Source: Shewanella litorisediminis
GTDB taxonomy: Bacteria > Pseudomonadota > Gammaproteobacteria > Enterobacterales > Shewanellaceae
Length of the DNA: 64,000 bases
Assembly: GCF_016834455.1 (NCBI RefSeq)
Contig: NZ_CP069213.1
Span: forward strand, 2,790,501-2,854,500
Direction of reading: 5' to 3'
In this document: positions 39,115 through 47,533 of the stretch, piece after piece
Position numbering within the stretch: position 1 is the stretch's first letter
Layout of the letters: each line of letters begins with the position of its first letter
Notes under the pieces: generated by a model
Told to the model about the DNA's origin: nothing
Databases searched by the model: none
The model's input: the letters and a program-made list of their open reading frames with translations, nothing else
Made by a program: the position numbers and the translations under genes

Positions 39115-39527
39115 TACTTATCCCCTTCCTTGTTGAGCACCGTGTCAAAGGTGGACATCATGGCTGCTGCCAGCGTCCGCAACTTATCGCTGTCAAGTCC
39201 AGCCGCAATGGGGTCGATCACCAAGCTCAGCCCTGGGGCCAACTGTAAGTGACTGCATACTCTCAGCTCACCTGGCTTGGGATTGAGTAGCGGCAACATT
39301 GGCTCAGCTTCCTGTTTCAGCAACTCGCCAATACGCTCCAGCGACAACCCGGCAGCTTGCCACATTTGCAGTTTGATCAACTGCTCCAGATGATGATTGT
39401 CATACCAAGCACCGCGACCAGCGCCATGGGGAGCTGTCAGTAACCCTTTTTGCAGATAAAAGCGGATGGTTCGAACCGGGATCCCGGTTACCCCAGCCAA
39501 CTCATTAATGCCGTATTGTTGTTCCAT
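39114..39527 (-). CDS. MerR-family transcriptional regulator
   Basis: A 137-residue MerR-type protein. The N-terminal helix-turn-helix-wing reads YGINELAGVTGIPVRTIRFYLQKGLLTAPHGAGRGAWYDNHHLEQLIKLQ. The C-terminal part lacks the Cys pattern of metal-sensing MerR proteins. The ATG at 39527 is preferred over a GTG 6 codons earlier, which is the end of a GTGGGG stretch acting as ribosome site. It precedes and overlaps the VIT-VWA gene, which it may control. Confidence 0.88.
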   Translation of the reverse strand: MEQQYGINELAGVTGIPVRTIRFYLQKGLLTAPHGAGRGAWYDNHHLEQLIKLQMWQAAGLSLERIGELLKQEAEPMLPLLNPKPGELRVCSHLQLAPGLSLVIDPIAAGLDSDKLRTLAAAMMSTFDTVLNKEGDK

Positions 39528-40011
39528 AGTGTCAGTCCCCACCACATCGATACAGCAATACTACACACCACAAATGTACAGATCAACTGTTTAGAATAAT
39601 TTTTATCCAAAGTTTTTTGAGTGGGGAAAATCTGATCTGAATAGTGACTAGTGAATTAGGCATTTTTCAACCGCTCGCAGTTTCGGTCTCTTCCCAAGCC
39701 TAGAGGTGGTCATTGTGATCATGCAAAAACTTGAAAACATCATGTTTTGCACGCATCATTAAAAAATGATACTTAGACCATAATTAACATTATTTACAGC
39801 AGTAATTTCACCAACAAAACCAACTTTAATAGAAAAAGCAAGACGCCTGTTTTACTGACAAATCGGGAACTTAACCAACAACACTGAAAGTTTTGCAAGT
39901 TTTTGATATAAAAATATAAATAAACACCATTTTTTACAGTATCCAAAATGGTATTCCACACAAAAACTGAATCACATATAAAAATTAAATAACAATGAAT
40001 TATGACTCAAA
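39528..40011. other. AT-rich gap before attR
   Basis: This 484-bp AT-rich stretch lies between the last island gene and the attR core. TGGTATTCCA at 39949-39958 repeats the motif next to attL (8824-8833). An imperfect palindrome AAAACATcATGTTTT lies near 39,736. No gene is visible. It probably holds the MerR promoter and the attR arm sites. Confidence 0.55.
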
Positions 40012-40027
40012 TTCAAGTCCCGCCGCC
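40012..40027 (+). repeat. attR core, 16-bp direct repeat
   Basis: An exact copy of the attL core TTCAAGTCCCGCCGCC marks the right end of the island. It is the displaced 3' end of the host ssrA, which has lost the terminal ACCA (it reads CCCCAAACC), so it is no longer a working tmRNA end. Confidence 0.9.
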
Positions 40028-40040
40028 CCCCAAACCTAAA

Positions 40041-40070
40041 ATAAAAAGACGTCTTCAGACGTCTTTTTAT
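40041..40070 (+). terminator. Displaced original ssrA terminator
   Basis: ATAAAAAGACGTCT pairs with AGACGTCTTTTTAT around 2 nt. It is a near copy of the terminator at 8707-8734 and stands at the same distance from the att core, so it is likely the host ssrA terminator stranded by the insertion. Confidence 0.85.
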
Positions 40071-40173
40071 TGCCTAATATTCTGCCCATAAAGACCGCGA
40101 ACCGAGGGGTTAACGCAAATATGAGGGAGCGGCCAGCGCTCCCTCCGTCTGTGCACAATCCGCACCCCGTCAC

Positions 40174-41346
40174 TCAAGCGATCTCAAAGGTTCCCCGAAC
40201 CAGTGGCTGACCGTTTGCGACCATGGTTTTCCCCCGGCACCAGACAAAATCTGGTTTCAGCTGGTCATTCAGCAGCACGAGATCAGCGTCTTTCCCCTCC
40301 GAAATAGCCCCTTTGGTTGCAAGTCCCAGGATCCGCGCAGCATTGGTGGAGGTCATGGCGATGGCATCGTCCATGGCAATGCCCTCACCAATCAGGCCAC
40401 GAAACACCTGTGCCAGGCTGCCGACCCGACCCACTTCGAGCCCGGTTAAACGCCCATCGGCATCGAATACCGGCAAACTGGCATTACCGTCGGAGCTTAA
40501 AGTGATGTGTGATACTGGCACGCCAGCCGCCAGAGCATGCTTTACCGCATCTATCGCACTGATTTCGTCACTGTTTAAGGTGGCGCTGTTTTCAGAGGCT
40601 GTGAAATCAATCACGCCACCGGCCAGGGCAAACGCTACGCCCTGCTCGAGCAATGCCTGTGAGCGGTTGATGTGGGTGGGATAGAATTGCGACAGCGGAA
40701 TATCGGTGGTGCTGGCAACGTCTGACAGGATATCCAGCCCGCCTTTGCCATCCCCCACATGCACAAATACCACGCCCCCCTTACCGCTTAACATGCCGCC
40801 CACCCTCGCCTGACTGGCGACCCGAGCAAGCTCTGGGGCAGAAAGCTGCGAGCCACGGTGATCGGCAATGGCGATTTCACCTACACCAATCACCTTGTCG
40901 ATAAGCATCATATCCCGGGTGATATCCCCTGTGAGCGTCTTGACCGGATACTCATAGGAGCCTGTGTAGATATAGGTCGTTAGGCCTTCATTGCTCAGAG
41001 CTTGTGCCTTGGCAAGCAAGTCCTCCAAACAGCGACTGACGGCATCCGTCCCCAGGGCGCCCACCACAGTTGTAACACCGGCAAGGGTGGCCTCCGTCAG
41101 TTGCATTTCAGGGGTGCGGGTATGAAAACCGCCTTCACCGCCGCCACCACTGATGTGCACCAGGGGGTCAACCAAGCCTGGGATGAGTGCCCGGCCATTG
41201 GCATCAAGCTCATCGCAAGGCAAGGAGCTTACACTCAGGCTGCCGGGTGAAGCGATGGCGATAATGCCACCGTTACTGAACAGCACATCCCGAATGCCAA
41301 CCGGCGCAGGCGTGAAAAGGTTGGCGTTTCTAATCAAAGTCAACAT
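40174..41346 (-). CDS. iadA: IadA-like beta-aspartyl dipeptidase with altered metal site
   Basis: A 390-residue amidohydrolase of the isoaspartyl dipeptidase family, which splits beta-Asp-X dipeptides such as the beta-Asp-Arg released from cyanophycin. Family motifs include HISGGGGEGGFHTRTPE, VFVHVGDGKGGL, YPTHINR and TLSSDGNAS. Compared with E. coli IadA, the ligands equivalent to H70, H201, H230 and D285 are kept. The first His of the HxH pair is Leu62 (DPLVHI), and the position of the carboxylated Lys162 is Glu157 (VGEIAIADHR). The metal site may therefore differ. The ATG overlaps the transporter stop (TGATG), so the two are one operon. Confidence 0.87.
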   Translation of the reverse strand: MLTLIRNANLFTPAPVGIRDVLFSNGGIIAIASPGSLSVSSLPCDELDANGRALIPGLVDPLVHISGGGGEGGFHTRTPEMQLTEATLAGVTTVVGALGTDAVSRCLEDLLAKAQALSNEGLTTYIYTGSYEYPVKTLTGDITRDMMLIDKVIGVGEIAIADHRGSQLSAPELARVASQARVGGMLSGKGGVVFVHVGDGKGGLDILSDVASTTDIPLSQFYPTHINRSQALLEQGVAFALAGGVIDFTASENSATLNSDEISAIDAVKHALAAGVPVSHITLSSDGNASLPVFDADGRLTGLEVGRVGSLAQVFRGLIGEGIAMDDAIAMTSTNAARILGLATKGAISEGKDADLVLLNDQLKPDFVWCRGKTMVANGQPLVRGTFEIA

Positions 41347-42785
41347 CAGCTATATCCTGTATAGACGGCAATTCCCACGGCAGCACTCGCCAGGGTCATC
41401 AGCAAGAGCTGCAATCGCCAAATCAATTTAAGCCATTGACCAAAGGAGATTTTGACTACACCCAGACAGCCCATAAGGGACGCGGAAGTTGGAATAATCA
41501 AGTTGGTCAGTCCATCGCCAAGCTGAAAGCACAGCACGGCCAGCTGCCTGCTGAGCCCGGCAAGCTCTGCCAGCGGCGACATCAATGGCATGGTCAGAGC
41601 TGCCTGGCCGGAGCCAGACGACACAAACACGTTAAATGCCGATTGAAATACCAGCATCATTTGCGCCGAGAGCCAGTCAGGCAAATCACCTATGCTGCCA
41701 CCGGCACCGTACAACAGGGTGTTGAGCACCGACGGCGCCGACGGGTTATCGCCGCCAAGCAATATCACCAGCCCTTTGGCGAAACCCACTATCAGCGCGG
41801 CGGGAAGCAGCTCGGCAGCCCCCCGCTGGAAGGCTCCGGACACCTGATTCAGGGTCATCTGCCCACTGAGCCACAACACCATTCCAATCGCCATTGCCAT
41901 GGCAAAGAACTGGCTGGCAATCTGGGCAATATAGTAGCCCCCCGCCACCACACCCCAAATCACCCACACCAGGGTTAGCAGCAAAATCAACAGAATGCCG
42001 GCATTCACCTTGCCAAGCCGCTCAGGGGTAGACTGCCGGGCCATCATGGGTAAACCCGGCGGCGCCTCATCGGACAGCTGTGCCCCTTGGCGGCGGGTTC
42101 GCCTGGCAAAGCGCAGCGTGTACACCAGGGCGCAGAGGGTAAATACCCCCCAGCACAGGGCCCGAAGCCACGCCCCCGACATCAAAGGCAGCCCGGCAAT
42201 GCCCTGGGCAATGGCCACACTGAAAGGGTTCATCCAGGAGGTGGCAAAACCAACCTGGGTGGCGACGTAGGTTACCAGCACCACCACGGCAGGATGGTAA
42301 CCCAGCGCATTGAAAAGTGGCATCAGCAACAGGCAAAAGGCGATGGCTTCCTCGCTCATGCCATACACGGCGCCGCTTAAAGAAAACACCACAAACAGCA
42401 CAGGCAACAACAGGGCTTCCCGCTCTTTTAGGTGTTCTATCAGCAGTGTCAGCGCCTGATGCACGGCGCCACTTGCCAGCAGCACCCCAAAGGCACCGCC
42501 GACAATCAGAATAAAGGCCACCACCCCAACCGCAGAGCTGTCACGCCCTCCAGAGGTGAGCCCGTCAAATGCCGAATTGAGCAGCCCTGGCGCCCCATTT
42601 GCGCTGAAAAGCGCACTGCCAAGGTTCTGCCCTCTATGAAAACTGAAGTTTTCAAGCCGGATCCCCTGCTCTGCCACTCCCATAAACTGGCCTGCGGGCA
42701 CGATAAAGGTCAGGCCCCATGCCAGCAGCATCATCAACATCAAAATGATGAAGGCATCCGGCATTTCCCGTTTGGATAAAGACAT
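41346..42785 (-). CDS. YfcC-type inner membrane transporter
   Basis: A 479-residue polytopic membrane protein, about 11-13 helices, of the YfcC/DcuC-like (C4-dicarboxylate or basic amino acid antiporter) superfamily. Typical stretches are MPDAFIILMLMMLLAWGLTFIVPAGQF near the start, YGMSEEAIAFCLLLMPL and the C-terminal LIIPTSASLMGCLGV. The ATG at 42785 has GGGAGG 6 nt upstream; an earlier start would run through the upstream terminator. Coupled to iadA, it probably takes up beta-aspartyl dipeptides or arginine across the inner membrane. The substrate is inferred from context. Confidence 0.87.
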   Translation of the reverse strand: MSLSKREMPDAFIILMLMMLLAWGLTFIVPAGQFMGVAEQGIRLENFSFHRGQNLGSALFSANGAPGLLNSAFDGLTSGGRDSSAVGVVAFILIVGGAFGVLLASGAVHQALTLLIEHLKEREALLLPVLFVVFSLSGAVYGMSEEAIAFCLLLMPLFNALGYHPAVVVLVTYVATQVGFATSWMNPFSVAIAQGIAGLPLMSGAWLRALCWGVFTLCALVYTLRFARRTRRQGAQLSDEAPPGLPMMARQSTPERLGKVNAGILLILLLTLVWVIWGVVAGGYYIAQIASQFFAMAMAIGMVLWLSGQMTLNQVSGAFQRGAAELLPAALIVGFAKGLVILLGGDNPSAPSVLNTLLYGAGGSIGDLPDWLSAQMMLVFQSAFNVFVSSGSGQAALTMPLMSPLAELAGLSRQLAVLCFQLGDGLTNLIIPTSASLMGCLGVVKISFGQWLKLIWRLQLLLMTLASAAVGIAVYTGYS

Positions 42786-42800
42786 ATGTCCTCCCACGAT

Positions 42801-42825
42801 GAAAAAAGGCCGGGCAAGCCCGGCC
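42801..42825 (-). terminator. Rho-independent terminator of the TonB receptor gene
   Basis: On the minus strand GGCCGGGC TT GCCCGGCC is followed by TTTTTT, starting 11 nt past the TonB receptor stop. Its partial readthrough or a separate promoter must serve the transporter-iadA pair beyond it. Confidence 0.85.
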
Positions 42826-42835
42826 AGGGAGAGCA

Positions 42836-45436
42836 TCAGAAGCGCAGGCTGTAACGCAGGTTCCAACGCTGGCCGAGCCAGTCATGGGCTGAGCTGGCGT
42901 AACCATTGGTGGGCGACGAAGCGTAGGGTGGCTCCTCATCGGTAAGGTTACGAACCGACAACATCAGTGAGTGATTCTCCATCAGGGTCACACCCACACT
43001 GGCGCTGAAGGTAAGCCAGCTGTCCACCGTCTCGTTATCAAACTTGAAGTCACCATCGCCCATGCTGGAGACATAATGGGCACTGAGGCTGGCACTCCAG
43101 TCACCCAGACTCCAGTCAGTGCCGGCATCCAGCACCCGCTCGGGTCGGGCGATTTCGTTGGCACCGGACAGGCGGCCAAGCAGGTCCTCTACGTCAGCAT
43201 CCGGGGTAACCTGGCGCTCAAAGCTAAAGGTCTCTGTACCACTGACGTAGAAGCTGAACTCGCCTGCCGCCGCTGTCTCAAGGCGATAGGTCATCCGATA
43301 ATCCAGGCCATCTGTGGTCTGGCTGCCAACGTTAAAGTAGCCGGTACGCAGGAAGCTGATATCGCCATTGCCATCTACGACACAACCAAACTCGCCCTTA
43401 AGCTCGCTCACCGAACCCACAACAGGTGCACTGCCTTTCACGCACGCATTGAGGGTGGTGGAGGCATCGATATCCACTATGTCTTCGTGATCGTAGCGCC
43501 AGTAATCCACGGTGAGCTGCCAATTGTCGGTCAAATTCCACGACAGTCCGGCGTTGATGGCTTCAGAGGATTCTGCATCCAGCCCCTTGTTACCTATGGT
43601 TTCCTGATCAAATTCCAGCTCACCATCGATGGCGCCGTTGGTGCCACAAAGGGCATTAAAAGGCTCATCGGCGCCGCAGTTGATGTATTGGCTGCCAAGG
43701 GAGGTACCCGCCCCCAGCTGTGAAAGCGAAGGAGCCCGGAAACCCGTACTCCAGGACGCTCTGAGTACCAGGTCCTCTGTTGCCTTATAACGCAGCGATA
43801 CCTTGGGATTGATGTCGCCACCAAAGTCACTGTAATGGTCGTAGCGCAGGGCGGTTATCAGATCCATATTCTCAAACAGCGGCAGGTTCACCTCACCGTA
43901 AACGGCATACTGGGTTCTGTCGGCGGCGGCATCGCTGGCGCCAAGGCCAATCACATCGTCGTTAACCGCTGATGCGGCCGGATTATCCACTATCTCTTCG
44001 CTGCGAAGTTCGGCGCCAAATACAGCGCTTACCAGGCCGGCATTCATCTCAAAGAGTTCACCACTGATGTTGGCGTCCAGCGACATCACCTCTGACTCGC
44101 CGCGGCGAACGGCACTGTCGCGAAGCGCCGCAATCGCCTCGTCGCTGTTATCCATCCCCAGGTTAAACGGATTAAAGCTGCCGCTGGCAATGGCATCGGC
44201 CAACGCATTGCGGTTCATATAGCCCGCTACATGGGTCACTTCGTTGGTGGACTTGCCATAGCTTGCTGCTGACTCCCAACCCCAGTCGCCCCACTCGCCG
44301 CGAAGGCCGGCAAGAACACGATAGCTTTCGGTATCGTATTCCTGAATTCTGCGCTCTGGCATGCGGGTACGCACACGAATACTGTCGCTGTCATCGCCAT
44401 CCGCGGCGTTGATGTCGCGCACATAGTCAGGCACGTAGGCCGCATCACCCGGAACCGTGACAGAGTACCCCGCAGGCGCCTCATAGGCATGGCCGGTGTT
44501 TTGCTGATACATGGCCTCGGCAAAGAAGGTCATGTCATTGTCAAGTTGCCACTGGTGATTCAAGGTGGCGCCGATATTCTCAAAATCCGGTTGAATGGCA
44601 CGCTGGATAACATAGTCATAGTTACAGGCTTCGCCGCCCCAACGGGTGTCGTCACCACACCAGTCTTCGGCGTAATAATTACCGTCAATCACCATCTCGG
44701 TGTAGGAGGTGTAAGTTACGTTGATGGGACGATCGCTGTTAAAAATTGCGTTGCGCTTGGCGTAGTCGAGTACCACTGTGGTGTTGGTATTGTCGGTGGC
44801 AAAGCCGCCGGCATAGGTCAGCCCGGTGCGGCTGGCGTCGTGGTCGCTGGTATCGTTGCCGTATTGGGCCGTCAGCTCATGCCCAACAAAGTCCTTACGC
44901 AGGATAAAGTTAATCACCCCGGCAATGGCGTCTGAGCCGTAAATGGAAGACGCGCCATCGGTCAGCACATCAATGCGCTCAATGGCCGCCATGGGAATGG
45001 CGTTGACGTTAACAAAGGAGTCAGAGCCATTGGAGAAGGAGTCCACCGCGACCCGGCGGCCATTGACCAGTACCAGAGTTGAACTTGAGCCCAAGCCACG
45101 CAAACTCACCCCGGCAGCACCGGCCGGCGCCCCATCTGCACCACCAACACCACCGGTTTCGGTAAAGGTGCCTGCACTGGCGGCCTGGGGTAAATCCTTC
45201 AGGAATTCGGCAATGGTGTCATAGCCACGTTTAATCAACTCATCCTGATCGAACGACTGCAGCGGGTTAGCGCCCTCCATGTCCACCCCTTTCAGGCGTG
45301 AACCGGTTACCTGGATTTTTTCGAGTTTGGATTCAGACGCAGTCGCTTTGTCGTCTTCGGCGGCATGGGCCATGGCAATGGACAAAGCGGACAGGGCAAA
45401 ACCGGAAATGGCGCAGGCAAATACTGAATCTTTCAT
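42836..45436 (-). CDS. TonB-dependent outer membrane receptor
   Basis: An 866-residue receptor that imports a substrate across the outer membrane using TonB energy. It has a signal peptide (MKDSVFACAISGFALSALSIAMAHA), a TonB-box-like start (EKIQVTGSRLKG), a plug domain (VSLRGLGSSSTLVLVNGRRVA, IERIDVLTDGASSIYGSDAIAGVINFIL) and a C-terminal 22-stranded barrel ending in the aromatic LRYSLRF. The ATG at 45436 follows GGGAG; a longer frame has no ribosome site. Divergent from a cyanophycinase-like gene and upstream of transporter and iadA, it probably binds cyanophycin fragments or dipeptides. This is inference. Confidence 0.93.
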   Translation of the reverse strand: MKDSVFACAISGFALSALSIAMAHAAEDDKATASESKLEKIQVTGSRLKGVDMEGANPLQSFDQDELIKRGYDTIAEFLKDLPQAASAGTFTETGGVGGADGAPAGAAGVSLRGLGSSSTLVLVNGRRVAVDSFSNGSDSFVNVNAIPMAAIERIDVLTDGASSIYGSDAIAGVINFILRKDFVGHELTAQYGNDTSDHDASRTGLTYAGGFATDNTNTTVVLDYAKRNAIFNSDRPINVTYTSYTEMVIDGNYYAEDWCGDDTRWGGEACNYDYVIQRAIQPDFENIGATLNHQWQLDNDMTFFAEAMYQQNTGHAYEAPAGYSVTVPGDAAYVPDYVRDINAADGDDSDSIRVRTRMPERRIQEYDTESYRVLAGLRGEWGDWGWESAASYGKSTNEVTHVAGYMNRNALADAIASGSFNPFNLGMDNSDEAIAALRDSAVRRGESEVMSLDANISGELFEMNAGLVSAVFGAELRSEEIVDNPAASAVNDDVIGLGASDAAADRTQYAVYGEVNLPLFENMDLITALRYDHYSDFGGDINPKVSLRYKATEDLVLRASWSTGFRAPSLSQLGAGTSLGSQYINCGADEPFNALCGTNGAIDGELEFDQETIGNKGLDAESSEAINAGLSWNLTDNWQLTVDYWRYDHEDIVDIDASTTLNACVKGSAPVVGSVSELKGEFGCVVDGNGDISFLRTGYFNVGSQTTDGLDYRMTYRLETAAAGEFSFYVSGTETFSFERQVTPDADVEDLLGRLSGANEIARPERVLDAGTDWSLGDWSASLSAHYVSSMGDGDFKFDNETVDSWLTFSASVGVTLMENHSLMLSVRNLTDEEPPYASSPTNGYASSAHDWLGQRWNLRYSLRF

Positions 45437-45795
45437 GAGAAGCTCCCAAAAATATGCGAATAATTTTTCAGGCGCGCGCCTAAGCCACCGGACGTGGTCA
45501 ATACGTGGCACAAAATGAATGTGCGTTCACGGTGCAGGCGTGCAGCTGAGCAAAAAAATGAGGCGTGGGAGCCTTAGCGATGACGCAGGACAGCCCACCG
45601 AACCTGGAGGTTCAGTGGTTTATTCGTCCCACCATTCGGACAGATACCAGGTACGGTAATGGTATCTTTCAAGAGAAGTTGATGCCGGAAACATATCCAC
45701 CAAATGTGAAATCAATGTTGTTGACCGGTTAACAAGCTAGCCGTTATAGTGGCGGCCAGTCAATACGTGGCATGCAAAATTTTTTGAGCAGAGCC
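45437..45795. promoter_or_regulatory. Divergent control region of the cyanophycin-type locus
   Basis: A 359-bp spacer between the TonB receptor and cyanophycinase-like genes. A 14-bp direct repeat GTCAATACGTGGCA occurs at 45497-45510 and 45759-45772, next to each gene start. An ArgR-like box TGAATGTGCGTTCA lies at 45516-45529 (one mismatch from TGAATnnnnATTCA). A hairpin with arms CCACCGAACCT and AGGTTCAGTGG is at 45595-45618. No gene is present. Confidence 0.55.
45516..45529. promoter_or_regulatory. ArgR-like box
   Basis: TGAAT-GTGC-GTTCA differs by one base from the ARG box TGAATnnnnATTCA. It lies 80 bp upstream of the TonB receptor ATG. Real ArgR operators usually have two boxes 3 bp apart, and no second box is seen, so support is limited. 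Confidence 0.35.
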
Positions 45796-47517
45796 ATGAC
45801 CCCAAAATTCCGCTTGTTTATCGGTGCTGTCGCCCTGTCGGTGTCAATCGCGCCTGTTGCCGTGTCCGCCGCGGCCAAACCCTATTTTTCTGGCCAGGCG
45901 CAGGTCTCAGATAAAACGCCAGAACTGTCGCTGATGCTCGCAGGGGGCGCCTTATCAGTGTGCAGCTCCATGAGCCCAAAGCACTGCACTGCAGCAACTC
46001 ACTTCCCGGACAACGCCAAAACCCACCAGATGTATGAGCTGAGCAAGCACAGTCTGGCACGCTTTCAAACCACCCCGGCCTGGGCGCGACTCGACGTCGA
46101 GACTCAAAGGGCATTGCTGGGGTCTCTCGGCTCCTCAGACAGCAAAATTCTCGATGTGGATGGGCTCCATGAACTGCTGGGCCCGCTCACAAATGAACTC
46201 AATGACGCCAGCTATTTCGCCCTGCTCGATACCCTGGAGCAGGTACAACTCACCCCGCAAGGAGAGCCAAAGACAGAGCAGGTACAACTGGCACAGGGCA
46301 AAAACGCCCAGGGAGCAAACCATTTCAACGCCTTTGTCAGGCGCGCAGCAAGGCTTGCAGGCAACCAGCCACCGAAAATTGGCATAGTCACGGCATCAGC
46401 ACGGGATCCTTTTGAAGCGGCCAGTTTTTATCAGCAAACCTTCACCCAGGCAGGCGCAATCGCCCAGTGGATCCCGTTAAATGGCGCGCTGCAGCAGGCA
46501 TGGCAATTTGAAGACAAGGTCGCAGGATGCGCAGCGCTGGCACAACTCGGTGAGGCTCATCACGGCTACCATGACAGGCTGCGGGTTCACCCGCAGCTTT
46601 GGGAACAGCACCACCTGCTGTGCCGTCACCCCGAGCAACTGCTCAATACCCTGGCATCGTTGGATGGGCTGTTTCTGTCCGGTGGCGATCAGTCTCTTAC
46701 ACTGGCGGCCTGGCTGGATGCCGATGGCCAACCGAGCGCAGCACTTAAGTTGGTAAAACAACGAGTTGCAAATGGCGAACTGATTATCGGTGGCACCAGT
46801 GCCGGTACGGCCGTGATGGCATCGGGCGCCATGATCACCGGCGGCACCAGTCAGGGGGCATTGGACTTTGGCGTGATAACCGCGCCTCCCGTCAGCGAGC
46901 GCTGCGAAGAGCGCAGCTGTGAAGCGCCCTTCCCCGCCCAAACCCTCACCTACCGAACCGGTGGCGGCCTGGGATTCTACCCGTTCGGCGTGACAGATAC
47001 CCATTTCAGTGAGCGCGACAGACAAATCAGACTGGTCTTGCTGCAGGATAAAAGCGATACCGGCCTGGCGGTGGGCGTCGATGAAAATACCGCACTGTGG
47101 CTCTCAAAAGATGGCAGCTTCGGTGTCATTGAAGGTGAAGGTGGCGTCTGGTTCAGTGAGCCTGCAGGAGAGATGGTGCCTGAAAACGCGCTGGCATCTG
47201 AGAAGGCGTTGACGAGCGTGCAGACCTCAGAAACCACCAAAGCTCAGTCTCACGAAAGAGCCACACATAGCCACATTATCCACTACCTGCCCCACGGCAC
47301 CCGGCTGAGGTTAAACCGCGATGGCGTCACTGTTGACGATACAGGGGCTGGGCTTCAACAGGTCAATTGCGACGGGTTTACACCCAATTGGCTGGCAAAC
47401 CGGCCATTGAAGCTTATCTTCAAGCCAGAAAGTCGATGTTATCCCGAAGGCTATTACGAGTACCTGAGGCTTGAACACAGCAGCGGCTTATCTTCAGACA
47501 AGGTGAGCCATCACTAG
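45796..47517 (+). CDS. Exported cyanophycinase-like serine peptidase (S51 family)
   Basis: A 573-residue protein with a signal peptide (TPKFRLFIGAVALSVSIAPVAVSA) and a cyanophycinase-like (peptidase S51) core. Cyanophycinases cut the Asp-Arg polymer cyanophycin to beta-Asp-Arg dipeptides. Motifs are LMLAGGALS at the core start, LFLSGGDQSLTL, and the nucleophile motif IIGGTSAGTAVMA, with GFYPFGVTDTHFSERDRQIRL later. The size exceeds simple CphB (~270-300) because of an insertion (about 60-170) and a C-terminal extension, as in exported CphE-type enzymes. The start is uncertain: the ATG at 45796 is used here, and an ATG at 45772 would add 8 residues and overlaps the 14-bp repeat. Confidence 0.85.
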   Translation: MTPKFRLFIGAVALSVSIAPVAVSAAAKPYFSGQAQVSDKTPELSLMLAGGALSVCSSMSPKHCTAATHFPDNAKTHQMYELSKHSLARFQTTPAWARLDVETQRALLGSLGSSDSKILDVDGLHELLGPLTNELNDASYFALLDTLEQVQLTPQGEPKTEQVQLAQGKNAQGANHFNAFVRRAARLAGNQPPKIGIVTASARDPFEAASFYQQTFTQAGAIAQWIPLNGALQQAWQFEDKVAGCAALAQLGEAHHGYHDRLRVHPQLWEQHHLLCRHPEQLLNTLASLDGLFLSGGDQSLTLAAWLDADGQPSAALKLVKQRVANGELIIGGTSAGTAVMASGAMITGGTSQGALDFGVITAPPVSERCEERSCEAPFPAQTLTYRTGGGLGFYPFGVTDTHFSERDRQIRLVLLQDKSDTGLAVGVDENTALWLSKDGSFGVIEGEGGVWFSEPAGEMVPENALASEKALTSVQTSETTKAQSHERATHSHIIHYLPHGTRLRLNRDGVTVDDTGAGLQQVNCDGFTPNWLANRPLKLIFKPESRCYPEGYYEYLRLEHSSGLSSDKVSHH

Positions 47518-47533
47518 ACGGGACCCTCTCCAT

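Larger units (their letters stand above)
8676..40027. mobile_element. ~31-kb integrative genomic island in ssrA
   Basis: The element lies between two copies of a 16-bp repeat from the ssrA 3' end and carries a P4-type integrase beside attL. Other mobile-element genes are two AlpA-like regulators, a second tyrosine recombinase, a RadC-like protein, a DUF2787 protein and a Gp2/YfjJ-like replication protein. No capsid, tail or conjugation genes are seen, so it resembles a CP4-57-like or satellite-type island rather than a complete prophage or ICE. The left two thirds is an antiviral block. A short AT-rich patch (34.3-36.3 kb) differs in base composition from the rest. Confidence 0.9.

Noticed and set aside
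43060..45300. Long opposite-strand frames in the TonB receptor gene
   Set aside because: They are shadows of a well-supported receptor gene; no ribosome sites or domains.
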